Shown: piece by piece, positions 39,101 to 44,000 of the stretch
Position numbering within the stretch: the stretch's first letter is position 1
How the letters are laid out: every line of letters begins with the position of its first letter
NCBI GenBank assembly: GCA_905147135.1
Contig: LR990060.1
Span: 10,618,001 to 10,682,000, forward strand
Reading direction: 5' to 3'
From: Blastobasis lacticolella
Taxonomy: Eukaryota > Arthropoda > Insecta > Lepidoptera > Blastobasidae
DNA: 64,000 bases
The notes under the pieces: generated by a model
What the model saw: the letters and a program-made list of their open reading frames with translations, nothing else
The model's database searches: none
Told to the model about the DNA's origin: nothing
Program-made: the position numbers and the translations under genes

Positions 39101-41007
39101 GGTACAATAAGTAAGTAAGTAGTTAGTTTTTATATACTTAGGTACTTAAATAAAACCGTTTAAAATGTATTATACCTAATATTTAATAAATTGGGCAATA
39201 TTTTGGCTGGCATAGATTATTTTATTTCATTATAGCTTTTAGTCGCGACTACATCCGCATAAAATTCGGCTACAACGTACCGGACCCGTTCCCGCGGGAA
39301 TCACATTAAATATTGGGATAAATTATAGCATATGTGTTATTCGGGGCTATATGCTATATAACTGCCAAATTTCATTAAAATACGATCTGTAGTTTTTGCG
39401 TTAAAGTGTAACAAACATCCATTACGTACAAAACCAAACATAGATTATATTTGGCATTTATAATATTAGGATAATACAATTGCAAGTAGGTAGATAGGTA
39501 AATAGTACAGGAATCTATCCAATTTCATATTATCTAACTAATGCATATACTTATTAATATACTTTATCACTTAAATAACTAATAACATTAAACAACGACG
39601 ACCGCGACGATAGTTACTATTATATATATATATAGACACTTATTTAAGTAATTCAATTATATTATGTATTTGGGTGCACGTCATATCTGCCTCTCTATTC
39701 TAGCCCTCTCTCTTCGGTAGGTCTGCTGTAAGACATTTCTTTTTAGAAATAAGCTGTACCTTTTGTGATTGTTATCTTTATGTTCATATTATTGTAACTT
39801 TCTTTGTGCACAATAAATGGTTAAATAAAATAAATAAATAAATAAATAGTTTTACAGTAGTCTTCAGGTACACTAAAATTAAAAATGCGACGTTGTCAAA
39901 CTTCTGCGCAGGGCTTGTAAGATGAAGGAGGCTATGGTCAAATACCTACACAACTCTATCTTACTCTCTGTGGTCGGACTTCTCTTTTTAGTGTATTGTC
40001 ATGTATTGCCGTGTTTGTAAATTAAAATGAAATGATTCCAAATATTTAGAAAGAGAGGGCCTGCCCACAGAGAGCGAAATGGAAACACATAGATATGCTT
40101 CAAGTAGGTATTCGAAGTGTGGTCTCCATACCTTTTATCTATAACTTCATGGGGATACCCATGGGATACCTTAAAAAAAACACTAATGTTTAATAAGCCA
40201 AAATTAGCAAAAATACACTTTCCCTTCTATTAATGCTATGTACTCAACGGCCCTACGAACGCCTTAGAACGGGTTCGGCAGCACACGCGTTCGGCAGCAA
40301 TGAACGATCATTAGCGTTTGTCATAATCCGTTAAATAGGACAAACGACGGCGTTAGTTTGCGTTCGTCGGGCCTTGATTGGATCCAAAGATATTGCACGT
40401 CGGGCCCGGTGTGCACATAGCATATAGCAGGGTTTCTCAAACTTATGGCTCCATGTACCCCTCTCGAAGTTTCCAAATGTTTTTACTATTAGTGTAATGG
40501 ATGGGTGGGTTTGTTCCTTATCTCAACAATTTGTTCATAGATTCAATAGTCATTAGGAGTAATTTTTGACAATTTTAACCTTAATTCTGACTAAGCATTG
40601 AGCCGATTTCTGTATTAAAATTTCTTCTTCTGGTTCTCTTCTTCTTTCTGGTCTTATGACCAGGGTTCTAAAACCCACTCTCACACAAGTTTAGTCTCAC
40701 ATAGTGAACCCCAAGGTGTTCGCGTACTCCACTTTGAGAAAACCTGGGTATAGTATCGTTTTACGACTCTGGAAGGATACTACATTTTGCTAACGTTTTG
40801 GGTTGCCAGAATATGATTAAAATTCCCCTACTCTGTTAGTACGAATTAAAAATAAAACAAAAAGAGCGCTATATACCTACTTAACATGTCCGGTTTTGCT
40901 CCCTCCACTTTCATATTTTTTTATTACAGTTGGACTGCCGAGAACTGAAACCACATCCGAGTAGTGAACACCGTCGAGACGCAAGAAAAAAACACAAAGC
41001 TTCGTAA
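1..41007 (+). CDS. Mctp: MCTP: multiple C2 and transmembrane domain protein, 3' part of gene (13 exons)
   Basis: MCTPs are membrane-anchored C2 proteins, thought to sit on ER or endosomal membranes and act in Ca2+-linked trafficking and synaptic homeostasis. Exons seen here: 1-138, 19139-19290, 24884-25042, 25781-25967, 27342-27538, 29078-29291, 30579-30724, 31314-31459, 34287-34363, 35681-35787, 36459-36568, 36915-37012 and 40930-41007. All junctions are GT..AG, keep phase, and give 602 codons plus TAA. Order: end of C2A (residues 1-46), C2B (about 66-178), C2C (about 222-345), a linker, hydrophobic segments at about 405-436 and 512-545, and a basic tail. The region between and around the membrane segments matches the MCTP C-terminal (PRT_C) module, with an acidic stretch followed by [20 protein letters not shown]. 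The window begins inside an exon, so the start and most of C2A lie upstream. Identification rests on three-C2 architecture and family motifs recalled from insect and human MCTP; confidence is high. Confidence 0.93.
532..2649 (-). CDS. Reverse transcriptase of the RTE-type LINE
   Basis: Open without interruption from about 2649 to TGA at 532, over 700 codons. No ATG start is evident because the upstream part is deleted. Seen in order: a linker with [22 protein letters not shown] motifs ([70 protein letters not shown]), [18 protein letters not shown], the catalytic YADD at 1324-1335, then [30 protein letters not shown] and a [11 protein letters not shown] tail. This is the RTE or closely related non-LTR clade often annotated in insects as endonuclease-reverse transcriptase. 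The polymerase looks intact, the endonuclease does not. Confidence 0.9.
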   Translation of the reverse strand, partial: QCRRETRWWLLEGTKSHAFAAAVNDLSIATDGESIQQLWDRTQAAIVRAARTVLGVSRGGRRLDKETWWWNDTVQREIRVKKALFKKWQASRSPEDHAAYRDAKRATKRAVARARQDHLRPLYEKLESSEGQKLIYKLARSRVKAAQDISICRCVNDPQGNLLCDDRAVKERWRSYFHELLNKQHKEVHPPDLPPNQGLVPSITPEEVEVALRRMKNRKAVGPDGVPIEAWKSMGSRGVSILTDIYNRILLTGKIPNQWRLSITTPVFKGKGSVRECTNYRGIKVMSHTMKLFERIVDSRIRRECTISDCQYGFRPGCGTMDPVFALRTLMEGYRSRKTPLYFLFLDMQKAFDCVPREMIWWALRSKSVPEAYIDIIRDMYRDSDSIVRTAVGDTNTFPITVGVHQGSVLSPLLFNVILDVLSDSIRDYHEVPPWLLMYADDIALTDSDKGRLVQRVEKWKESLENGGLKINVAKTEYMACNSTDPLPIRIGEEEVKRTDQARYLGSVLSATGDIDSDVKARISAAWAKWREVTAVICDPKMPMKLKGQVYKSIIRPVLLYGSETWPLLERHKQELRVTEMKMLRWMCGVSRKDRVRSAHIRGSLRVRDIADKLQECRLRWYGHVLRRPASYVGNRCLAMPPPPGTRRRGRPKKRWLDVVKSDMRANGLTMKDAEDRAKWTRHSRKADPGHPRVARGRNRDLTPR
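2636..2908 (-). pseudogene. Truncated AP-endonuclease start of the same LINE
   Basis: The frame begins at about 2908 and reaches [20 protein letters not shown], the first conserved block of an RTE endonuclease, then stops after a few codons. The following RT frame is in a different register, so an internal deletion removed most of the endonuclease and shifted the frame near 2640-2650. Confidence 0.8.
3041..3140 (-). repeat. LINE 3'-end fragment
   Basis: The TATGGAAGACCAACAGCC region after a T-rich stretch resembles the 3' ends near 6813-6900 and 27600-27700. Probably tails of one Jockey/CR1-like family. Confidence 0.45.
3402..3486 (+). repeat. Interspersed repeat, LINE-tail type
   Basis: Diverged copy of a family also at 25142-25302, 27079-27245 (inverted), 50030-50204 and 54900-55060. 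Shared core: CGCCTGCC..TGGAGATTATGGCA, then a run ending CAGTGGACTGTTA and GGGCT. Confidence 0.55.
3890..4065 (+). repeat. Interspersed repeat copy
   Basis: Shares ATCTTAGTCCTCACAGTGAC and AACGCACCTGCGGTTTTGCA with copies at 36020-36310 and, inverted and more diverged, 44190-44480. Confidence 0.6.
4311..4535 (-). repeat. SINE family B copy
   Basis: Contains CTTGACCATGATCCAGGATT, GATCAGGTAATTACAGCGGA and TTGCAGGTTTCATCACGATG, shared with 18781-19045 (inverted), 52130-52465 and 59830-60172 (inverted). Confidence 0.65.
6597..6690 (-). repeat. RTE-LINE 3' fragment
   Basis: TTTGTCCACTTCGCTCGGTC and TTCGACAT match the minus-oriented 3' end of the 516-3027 LINE (GTCCACTTTGCTCGGTCTTC). Confidence 0.5.
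6813..6900 (-). repeat. LINE 3'-end fragment
   Basis: Shares TATGGAAAACCAACAGCTCT after an (ATTT)n run with 3041-3140 and 27600-27700. Confidence 0.45.
9550..9600 (-). repeat. LINE 3'-end fragment
   Basis: CCTGAATCATCCCACTGCTA followed by GGCAAAGGCC is the reverse of the 3' ends at 15420-15487 and 18018-18078. Confidence 0.55.
10127..10435 (+). repeat. Interspersed repeat with A-rich end
   Basis: The 3' part (GGTGACCACTTTCC, GCTTGCCTGTTTGTCTGTCG, poly-A) is shared with 19911-20145 and 60540-60705. An open frame of 102 codons here is part of the repeat and is not called a gene. Confidence 0.6.
10779..10862 (-). repeat. SINE family A fragment
   Basis: Contains ACAAATTCACACAGCGCCAT and CTAAGCAAAGCTTGTACTAT, the 3' half of the SINE at 29305-29580. 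Confidence 0.7.
11035..11240 (-). repeat. RTE-like LINE 3' fragment
   Basis: CATCATCATC followed by GCGATGTCAATCCATCGGGT and CTTGGGCCTCCCGCG, reverse of the GRPxxRWID coding tail of RTE LINEs. Related to 58945-59110. Confidence 0.55.
11300..13231. other. Intronic DNA without a gene
   Basis: AT-rich, inside MCTP intron 1. A GC-rich repeat-like patch at about 11985-12095 (CGGCCGGATTCGGGCC) and the presumed 5' leader of the candidate exon at 13232 are the only features noted. Confidence 0.5.
13232..13686 (+). CDS. Candidate alternative first coding exon of MCTP
   Basis: An open frame starts at ATG 13232 (a second ATG follows seven codons later) and runs to a splice donor GAAAG|GTATGG in phase 2. 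It encodes about 151 residues. The first 45 or so are charged and coiled-coil-like ([20 protein letters not shown]), followed by a Ser/Thr/Asp-rich, probably disordered part with [11 protein letters not shown] and a Ser/Cys-rich end. No known domain is recognised. It lies inside MCTP intron 1 on the same strand. The exon at 14790-14949 accepts phase 2 and delivers phase 0, as MCTP exon b needs, so an MCTP form without C2A is possible. It could instead be an independent small gene. Confidence 0.55.
14790..14949 (+). CDS. Candidate second exon of the alternative MCTP start
   Basis: Acceptor TTTCTTCCAG|A and donor CATAGG|GTATTT (weak) bracket 160 bp that are open in exactly the phase needed to join 13686 to 19139. 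It encodes about 53 residues, including [39 protein letters not shown] and an end DRLHR. In the joined frame it runs straight into the [16 protein letters not shown] linker of MCTP. Phases and lack of stops are observed; the joining is inferred. Confidence 0.5.
15420..15487 (+). repeat. LINE 3' end with (TAA)n tail
   Basis: GGGGAGGCCTTTGCCCAGCA, GTGGGATGATTCGGGCTAAT, then (ATA)n. The same end occurs at 18018-18078. Confidence 0.65.
15488..18017. other. Intronic DNA without a gene
   Basis: AT-rich. A moderately repeat-like segment at 16300-16460 (CACGCCTGTCCCACAGGTGG) resembles common lepidopteran interspersed DNA. Nothing else supported. Confidence 0.4.
18018..18078 (+). repeat. LINE 3' end with (TAA)n tail
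   Basis: GGGGAGGCCTTTGCCCAGTA followed by ATGGGATGTTACAGGCTAAT and (ATA)n; sister of 15420-15487. Confidence 0.65.
18236..18450 (-). repeat. LINE 3' end with (TATGTC)n tail
   Basis: Minus strand reads TTGGACCAAATAAAAATACG then TCTATGTCTATGTC. A longer tail of the same type is at 31950-32045. Confidence 0.45.
18781..19045 (+). repeat. SINE family B copy before MCTP exon b
   Basis: Inverse of the 52130-52465 copy: GGAGGTCAGATGGCAGTCGC, TCCACTGTAATTATCTG, GATCATGGTCAAGACGG and CATAACCGGGACATTAACGC. It ends about 95 bp before the exon. Confidence 0.7.
19139..19290 (+). CDS. Mctp: MCTP exon b, start of C2B
   Basis: Acceptor TTGTTGCAG|TAC is entered in phase 0; donor TTTAG|GTAAGG leaves in phase 2. 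It encodes the linker [13 protein letters not shown] and the first C2B strands up to SDPYCKFR. The first Ca2+ loop reads [11 protein letters not shown], unlike the usual MDSNGxSDPY pattern. Confidence 0.93.
19911..20145 (+). repeat. Interspersed repeat with poly-A end
   Basis: Shares GGCAGTGGTGACCACTTTCC and GCCTGTTTGCCTGTCGTATA, then an A-run, with 10127-10435 and 60540-60705. Confidence 0.65.
20644..20652 (+). promoter_or_regulatory. Isolated TATA-box-like site
   Basis: GGTATATAAAACAG occurs in an unusually GC-richer stretch (about 20440-20700), and 20 or so bp on is the palindrome GACGCGATGTCGCGTC. No open frame follows on this strand, so any transcript is unknown. Confidence 0.2.
20783..21178 (-). 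CDS. Candidate small secreted peptide precursor nested in an MCTP intron
   Basis: On the minus strand an exon at 21178-21070 follows an acceptor CATTCGCAG|CTAC. Its ATG at 21165 opens 32 codons with a clear signal peptide ([18 protein letters not shown]) and ends at GCT|GTGAGT in phase 0. A second exon, 20917-20783, would use acceptor TTTAGAG|ATG and encode 44 residues with RSRR and KK dibasic sites and a C terminus ending NTYWAC, then TAA. Total is 76 residues. An upstream untranslated exon is implied. The layout resembles a neuropeptide or small hormone precursor, but I recognise no family. Weak point: the preceding AG (TATTTAG) two bases upstream would shift the frame to an immediate stop. 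With the intron retained, the frame runs on and ends at the acceptor TAG. Confidence 0.45.
22191..23407. mobile_element. 1.2-kb TIR element with TAA duplication and an internal minisatellite
   Basis: CACCCGGTTTCTGAAACGCT (continuing TGTCAA) at 22194 is repeated perfectly as its reverse complement ending at 23404, and TAA flanks both sides (22191-22193, 23405-23407), as in PIF/Harbinger-like elements. Subterminal DNA carries many copies of words such as AGCTTGTTAA and TTGTCAA. No transposase is seen, so it is non-autonomous. The centre is a Gly/Pro/Glu-coding minisatellite. It lies in the intron between MCTP exons b and c. Confidence 0.8.
22465..22965 (+). repeat. GGACCT/GAACCA minisatellite coding GPGPEP-like repeats
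   Basis: About 500 bp built from six-base words GGACCT, GAACCA, GGTCCG and GGGCCA. One plus-strand frame is open from about 22642 to TGA near 22965 (about 107 codons) and reads mostly Gly-Pro-Gly-Pro-Glu-Pro. It has no ATG. It ends in KPWEDCIQQ and is followed by GATGATGATGAT, which looks like the last codons and tail of a LINE. It is treated as a repeat, not a gene. Confidence 0.75.
23943..23982. repeat. Perfect 17-bp hairpin
   Basis: GTAAATTACGGGACTAT, loop AGAG, ATAGTCCCGTAATTTAC. It follows a (GAT)n run. Could be the two ends of a tiny foldback element. Confidence 0.7.
24884..25042 (+). CDS. Mctp: MCTP exon c, middle of C2B
   Basis: Acceptor CTGTTTCAG|G completes an Arg codon; donor AG|GTAAGA leaves in phase 2. 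It encodes [27 protein letters not shown] and the second Ca2+ loop [15 protein letters not shown]. Confidence 0.95.
25142..25302 (+). repeat. Interspersed repeat, LINE-tail type
   Basis: TGGAGATTATGGCAATAACC, TCCCCTTTCGTGGGAGAGGC, GTGGGCTGTTATGGG; family of 3402-3486 and 50030-50204. It begins about 100 bp after MCTP exon c. Confidence 0.65.
25781..25967 (+). CDS. Mctp: MCTP exon d, end of C2B and linker
   Basis: Acceptor CATTCCAG|G, donor TAT|GTAAGT, phase 2 in and 0 out. It encodes [20 protein letters not shown], the last strand [10 protein letters not shown], and a linker ending VQNRY. A headless SINE begins about 17 bp beyond the donor. Confidence 0.95.
25985..26200 (-). repeat. SINE family A copy, headless
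   Basis: ACAAATTCACACAGCGCCAC, CTATGGGTGCTAACTAACTG and CCCAGACCCGTAACAGAAAT match 29305-29580; the tRNA-like head is missing. Its (AAAT)n tail merges with the donor region of MCTP exon d. Confidence 0.8.
26400..26560 (+). repeat. Probable interspersed repeat
   Basis: TTTCATTAAAATCGGTTATG followed by TAGTTTAGGAAATA resembles a common lepidopteran motif also seen near 39360-39410 and 18215-18300. Confidence 0.4.
27079..27245 (-). repeat. Interspersed repeat, inverted LINE-tail copy
   Basis: (CATCAT)n, CACAGCCCATAACAATTC, CCTCTCCCACGAAAGGGGAG; reverse of 25142-25302. It lies about 95 bp before MCTP exon e. Confidence 0.65.
27342..27538 (+). CDS. Mctp: MCTP exon e, first half of C2C
   Basis: Acceptor TTCTTTTCAAG|AAT is a less common AAG site; donor ACTTT|GTAAGT. 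Phase 0 in, 2 out. It encodes [33 protein letters not shown] and [13 protein letters not shown]: a canonical C2 loop 1 and neighbouring strands. Confidence 0.93.
27596..28435 (-). mobile_element. Jockey/CR1-like LINE remnant, 5'-truncated
   Basis: Minus-strand frames 28431-28180 ([34 protein letters not shown]) and 28167-27895 ([35 protein letters not shown]) are consecutive parts of the C-terminal region of a Jockey/CR1-type polymerase, split by a frameshift. The tail ends in (AAAT)n on the minus strand. It lies in the intron between MCTP exons e and f. Confidence 0.75.
28404..28533 (+). repeat. SINE family B fragment
   Basis: AGGTGGCAGTCGCTCCACTG, TAATTATGCTG, GCGCGAGAACACAGTCGGGT and CATTAACGCCAAGATGAT; internally shortened relative to 18781-19045. 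Confidence 0.6.
28555..28745 (-). repeat. Interspersed repeat
   Basis: TACCGTCACGGGATGCCAAT and TGGCTCCCGAGGTTGTT resemble 62546-62640 (CCGTCACAGGGTGCCATTAG, GCTCCCGAGACTGTT) and, inverted, 48530-48605. Confidence 0.5.
29078..29291 (+). CDS. Mctp: MCTP exon f, second half of C2C
   Basis: Acceptor CCTCCACAG|C, donor CCG|GTGAGC, phase 2 in and 0 out. It encodes [30 protein letters not shown] and the final strand [16 protein letters not shown] tail starts within about 10-20 bp of the donor. Confidence 0.95.
29305..29580 (-). repeat. SINE family A, full length with tRNA-Gly-like head
   Basis: Minus strand starts with a tRNA-like region: TGAGTGGTTCAATGGTCAAC, CTGCCACGC (anticodon position GCC) and the B box GGTTCGATTCCCGG. 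Next come TAATTTCTGTTACGGGTCTG, ATAGTACAAGCTTTGCTTAG, TTTGGGGCTAGATGGCGCTG, and an (ATTT)n tail. The head resembles tRNA-Gly(GCC), but the stems are imperfect and it leads into the SINE body. Copies: 10779, 25985 and 48145. Confidence 0.85.
30350..30561 (+). mobile_element. Short LINE 3' fragment next to an MCTP splice acceptor
   Basis: It matches the last 180 or so bases of the 62679-63873 LINE (GGCCGATG..GGCAGTAAAG to CCTATGCCCAGCAGT and a GATGATGAT end). TTTTATA borders both sides and may be the target duplication. It ends 17 bp before MCTP exon g. Confidence 0.8.
30579..30724 (+). CDS. Mctp: MCTP exon g, linker before the first membrane segment
   Basis: Acceptor CTCCGGCAG|TTG, donor TTACA|GTAAGT, phase 0 in and 2 out. 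It encodes [20 protein letters not shown] and [17 protein letters not shown], the start of the family's C-terminal module. The end of a LINE fragment lies 17 bp before the exon. Confidence 0.93.
31314..31459 (+). CDS. Mctp: MCTP exon h, first membrane segment
   Basis: Acceptor TTATTCCAG|A, donor ACGG|GTAAGC, phase 2 in and 1 out. It encodes [20 protein letters not shown] followed by a second hydrophobic run ending [13 protein letters not shown], as expected for the first hairpin or helix of MCTP. Confidence 0.94.
31520..31683. repeat. Foldback element (about 160 bp)
   Basis: Long imperfect inverted repeat from CTGCAGTGGTACCGCC to GGCGGTACGCCTGCAG, with arms CTCCGATTGTGCGCCGCC and CAAAATGGCGGCGAG and inner TTGCTGCGATTGG. 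A relative is at 51671-51826. Confidence 0.75.
31855..32075. repeat. Two abutting LINE tails with (CATAGA)n array
   Basis: 31855-31945 on the plus strand reads like an RTE tail (GACGGATTGACATCGCCAAG, GGGCGAAGTGGAGGAG). It runs into seven or so CATAGA units at about 31958-32000, then ACATAATATTTATTTGGCAA, which on the minus strand is a LINE end with AAATAAATATTATGTC. Confidence 0.6.
32872..32940 (+). CDS. Mctp: Candidate MCTP cassette exon (23 codons)
   Basis: A 69-bp block lies between a good acceptor (TTTTCGACCTCTACAG|TG) and a good donor (CACTA|GTAAGT). It has no stop in the needed phase, enters in phase 1 and leaves in phase 1, exactly as intron 8 of MCTP requires. It would add about 23 residues ([20 protein letters not shown], then FT) between the first membrane segment and the acidic linker. 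The phase match, both splice sites and the length divisible by three are seen directly; use as an exon is inferred. It could be constitutive or alternative. Confidence 0.6.
33104..33301. repeat. Foldback/MITE-like element (about 198 bp)
   Basis: Arms of about 80 bp: left AAGCGTGAGAGCAAATC, TTGCTCATGAAATAAGATCA, TTTTTGTATCAC; right reverse complement AGAGCGTGAGCGCAAATGGA, AGCTCATGAAATAAGGTCCA, TTTTTGTGTCAC. Confidence 0.65.
34287..34363 (+). CDS. Mctp: MCTP exon i, acidic linker
   Basis: Acceptor TTCTTCAG|GA, donor AAG|GTGAGA, phase 1 in and 0 out. It encodes a short linker with a dense Asp/Glu run ([17 protein letters not shown]) between the two membrane segments. Confidence 0.9.
34560..34966. 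mobile_element. 407-bp MITE, copy 1
   Basis: Terminal inverted repeats AATGAGCAGTTTTCCAGTAG / AATGAGCAATTTTCCAATAG continue to GTAT. The copy at 37218-37623 is 406 bp and roughly 95% identical by eye. No clear target duplication. It lies in the MCTP intron after exon i. Confidence 0.8.
35681..35787 (+). CDS. Mctp: MCTP exon j, conserved helix between membrane segments
   Basis: Acceptor CTTTCTGCAG|GAA, donor AAAAA|GTTAGT, phase 0 in and 2 out. It encodes [20 protein letters not shown] then [16 protein letters not shown], a hallmark stretch of MCTPs. Confidence 0.95.
35831..36004. mobile_element. MITE with 22-bp TIRs
   Basis: GCGCGCGAGTTCATGTCCAT (continuing CG) at 35833 is matched by its reverse complement at 35980-36003. 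TAGT borders both sides (35827-35830 and 36005-36008). It is 44 bp past MCTP exon j. Confidence 0.7.
36020..36310 (+). repeat. Interspersed repeat copy
   Basis: ATCTTAGTCCTCACAGTGAC, then GGGGGGCTGGCCCCTGAGGT, GAAGCCAAGTCGATCGATAA and TGAACACGAATCAACCTGAT. The 44190-44480 copy is inverted. Confidence 0.65.
36459..36568 (+). CDS. Mctp: MCTP exon k, second membrane segment
   Basis: Acceptor TTTTTTTTCAG|C, donor TGGG|GTAAGT, phase 2 in and 1 out. It encodes [20 protein letters not shown] and [11 protein letters not shown], the second hydrophobic segment. Confidence 0.94.
36750..36835 (+). repeat. Probable LINE C-terminal relic
   Basis: A plus-strand frame [14 protein letters not shown] followed by a stop resembles the DAxDRxxW tail of RTE LINEs. 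Short and uncertain. Confidence 0.3.
36915..37012 (+). CDS. Mctp: MCTP exon l, cytosolic tail
   Basis: Acceptor TTCGTGCAG|GT, donor TTG|GTAAGT, phase 1 in and 0 out. It encodes [20 protein letters not shown] and [12 protein letters not shown], typical of the MCTP tail. Confidence 0.94.
37058..37717. mobile_element. TIR element interrupted by MITE copy 2
   Basis: CTAAGCTGAAATGACGCGCC (37064-37083) is matched exactly by its reverse complement at 37692-37711, with near matches continuing about 6 bases outward and 5 inward. Without the nested 406-bp MITE the element would be about 254 bp. It starts 46 bp after MCTP exon l. Confidence 0.75.
37218..37623. mobile_element. 406-bp MITE, copy 2 (nested)
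   Basis: AATGAGGAGTTTTCCAGTAG at the left, reverse-complement end ATTGGAAATCTGCTCATT at the right; same internal sequence as 34560-34966, for example AGATGGCGCTCCTACAATTT and CATATTATCTGTGATTTGTA. Same orientation as copy 1. Confidence 0.8.
37954..38076. mobile_element. 123-bp foldback element, copy 1
   Basis: Left arm GTCAAATAAGAAGAGACTTG, right arm the reverse complement of GTCACGAAAGAAGAGACCTG. It matches 59458-59580 at all but one base by eye. Confidence 0.8.
38898..39030 (+). pseudogene. THAP-domain fragment
   Basis: One frame gives [33 protein letters not shown]: the spacing of W, W-x-P and C-x2-H seen in THAP domains of P-element-like transposases and cellular THAP proteins. The N-terminal Cys pair is missing, so it is a relic or an incomplete exon. 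Confidence 0.45.
39240..39480 (+). repeat. Interspersed repeat
   Basis: CGACTACATCCGCATAAAAT, GTTCCCGCGGGAA, and TTTCATTAAAATACGATCTG TAGTTTTTGCG-like motif, common in lepidopteran introns. Confidence 0.5.
40930..41007 (+). CDS. Mctp: MCTP last coding exon
   Basis: Acceptor TTTTATTACAG|TTG in phase 0, stop TAA at 41005-41007. It encodes LDCRELKP and then a basic end, [11 protein letters not shown]. Overlapping AATAAA signals follow about 60 bp on. Confidence 0.9.
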   Translation: MDCRELKPHPSSEHRRDARKKHKAS

Positions 41008-41066
41008 CATTCTCCTAATAAACTCTGACAACGAGTCAGATGTTACAGCCATAGATTATGGTTCAA

Positions 41067-41076
41067 AATAAATAAA
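41067..41076 (+). terminator. Candidate MCTP poly(A) signal
   Basis: Two overlapping AATAAA hexamers lie about 60 bp after the MCTP stop. AATAAA is frequent in this AT-rich DNA, so another site may be used. Confidence 0.45.
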
Positions 41077-44000
41077 TAATATTTTGTTATAGAAAATATT
41101 CCTGATAAATGTCGTCCATATACTAGAAAAAATGTGAGAGTCAAATGAAATATATCCATTTATTCTCTAAATATATGAGGTCATCAATCTAACTATACCT
41201 ACTTATTGATTATAAAATTATTTTCATAACAATGTGAATCACCTGTCACTAGGTATATAATTAATTAGTTTCAGTTAAACTGTATCAAATGTTACCTACA
41301 TCTATATGTTGATATTTCATTTTATAAAAATATAAATCTTAAATTTATTATTGGTTCCTTGAATCACTTGAATGTGAAAGAAAGCAATTTATATTGTCTG
41401 TGATTTGATAAGATCTGTTCGAGGTAAAATAAGTATTTATGTATTAGGTGATTATACCCTAAATAGTATAATTACTTACTTACATTTTAGGTTATTTGAA
41501 TTATAACTTTAATATTTCACTTTATCTTCCAGTGTTTTCCAATAAATATAGGTGTAAGTACCTAGATAGAATTTGCTAGAAAAAAATAATTAATAAATGG
41601 TTTTGAAACACATTTGCTCATCAATGCAAGCTCCAATACAATTCAAGCCTACGGAAAAGGATGCATTTATGTCCCAAATGGTACGATAATTTTTAGATTA
41701 TATTGAAGTGTAGATAGGATTTTTAATAATGTGAGTAATTTTGTAATAATTGTTAAATATTGTGTTAAGTTAATGTGGGAGAAACGTTTTGTAAATTATC
41801 TTTTTATAATTATTTATTATAATTATTATATTTTGTAATTCACACAACCACTGTCAATACACAAAAATCATTTCCAATTAGTTTATTTTATTTACTTCAT
41901 ACATTTTATATCTATATATATTGCGACATTTGGCTTTTTGACTATTTTATTTATGTTTGTTCTATAATTCATTTTATTATTTAGATAGTAGGTATTTATT
42001 TGATGTGAGTATTGCTTGCTTGACGGTGCAGTGTCGGTGGGATATAACGGGGCCCACTGAAAACCAGCGTTGTGGTTCGCGGCAAGCGGCCACAACATTA
42101 TGCTGAGGAGGGTCCATTTACGCTGGATGCCCACGAAAAATGCCACTGGGAACCCTATAATTGTCTCCGTGTTTTATGTACTTTTTTTTTTGTGTTAAAT
42201 GTAAATAATCATGTCGTGGCGTCCTTTGTAATAAATATTTTCTTTCTTTCTTTCTTTCTTTCTTTCTTAAATTATTGATATAAATATCAAATAAGAAATG
42301 TTTTGAATGTTATTGTCTGTTCACTAAAATCATCTTCTTTTTCACTTATGTTTTTTATGCAAGCTAGGTAGTAGATATAAGACTGAGATCAATCTCATTG
42401 TATAAAACGCCGTGTGCCGTGTGTCATTAAGGCTTCAGTGTTATTACAGATGCATCTTCTCATTCCACATATTACCTTACTCTAGTCTTAAAACTTTAAC
42501 CTAAATATTAATATTGTTTTAAATTCCAATGTTTTATATTGATCCATAATAGCACAAAAATATTATATAATATATTCTTAGAATAAACGATTACTTATAT
42601 TTATCTACTTCAAAGTCTAGCACAATTTCAATGAATCGCAAATTGTTGAAAATATTCATATTTTATCTGTAGTAGTATCAAAATTACTAATTATATAATA
42701 AATAGTAGTATTTTATTTCGTAGTACAAATATGATAAATCTCATATATTATTTGAAACGTACCCTGCACAAATCCAAAATTAAAAAAGTTACATTGCTGA
42801 TTTCCTTTTGCGTTCGTTAGTCATAGGACTGCCAACATTTCAAAACGCTGGTTGAACTATTTACATCATTATCTATGTTTTAGTTATAGTGTAAATTTTA
42901 GCCAATGAAAAAAATACGGTGTAGTTGAAGTCACATTATTGAATTCACTTTCAAACACACAGAAAATAATTATGGGAGTGTGTTTTACTAACCAAGCGGC
43001 CTAATATAAGGACATTAAAATTTGCCCTGTATAAAAATAAAAATAAACCTCTTGCCATTGTTAATCACTTAATTACGGAAAAATCTAACCCTAAATGCAT
43101 AACTGACGATTGGATGCATAATTTAAATTATCAGAGTAGATACTTAAGAGTTCTTTGATTGGGTACTGTAATACCGCGTCAATGCACTATTAGTTTAGGC
43201 TCTTCTAAGTGTCTTTCAATTCATCTAATTGTGCAATTAATAAGCGACCAGTTGTTTAAAACAAAAAAATACCTTCAGCATAGGTATGGCATAGTTTAAG
43301 ACCCACGTGCAGTTCTATGGTAAACGAATATAATATTCCAATACAAAATTTGTCAGTCATTGTAAATAATGCAGACAGGTATTTTAGTTTTGAATTTTGT
43401 TAAAACTTGCCTAATTGTTAATTTGTATAAATTACTACCTACCTACTGAAATTACTTTGTTCTAAAATATTTTTTGTACCTATACCTACATTCTCCAACT
43501 TTTCTCTTTCCAAACAAAACTGTAAGATATATTTTTTGTGAGCACAAAAGTGATAAAGTTACGCTTTTTCATATTTTTAAGTAATAAAAAATGTTTAATA
43601 TTAATAGTTGTTATTTATTTAAAGTAAAATAAGTAATATGTAGACACTGAAGATTTAGTTACTCTATCTAGGACAGAGAAGGAGGATTCAGTATTATAGA
43701 GTGAATGAAGAGAAAGAAAAATGTCTGAAAAAAGAAAATGAAAAAGTCCCAAATATACTTCTGTTCACCATCAAATCGAAGGAAATTCGGGCCAAGAGTA
43801 GTTAGAGGAACAACATGGGTTACACTAACAGTGGATAAATCGGTTGTAACTTTGAAGAAGTATAATAAGTTATTAAAGGTTGGATTTTAAATTGAAATAC
43901 TTATAAGAAAGAAATATACCGTGAGTGGCCACAAGGGCTAATATTAAAAACGGAGGCTTTATGGGTCATAGTAATTGAATCATTATGGTCAAAACTAATT

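Larger units (their letters stand above)
38350..40180. other. THAP-domain relic between two inverted duplicates
   Basis: Left block (38440-38595, minus) and right block (39885-40165, plus) share GCTTGTAAGATGAAGGAGGC, TATG and the stretch TTTTATCTATAACTTCATGG / ACCTTCATGGGTATCCC. Between them, plus 38898-39030 encodes the second half of a THAP zinc finger ([32 protein letters not shown]). The right block is split by a small element with CTCTCTGTGG / CCACAGAGAG ends (about 39962-40078). The left block starts with an ATG and reads [20 protein letters not shown] on the minus strand; no known family. Confidence 0.4.
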
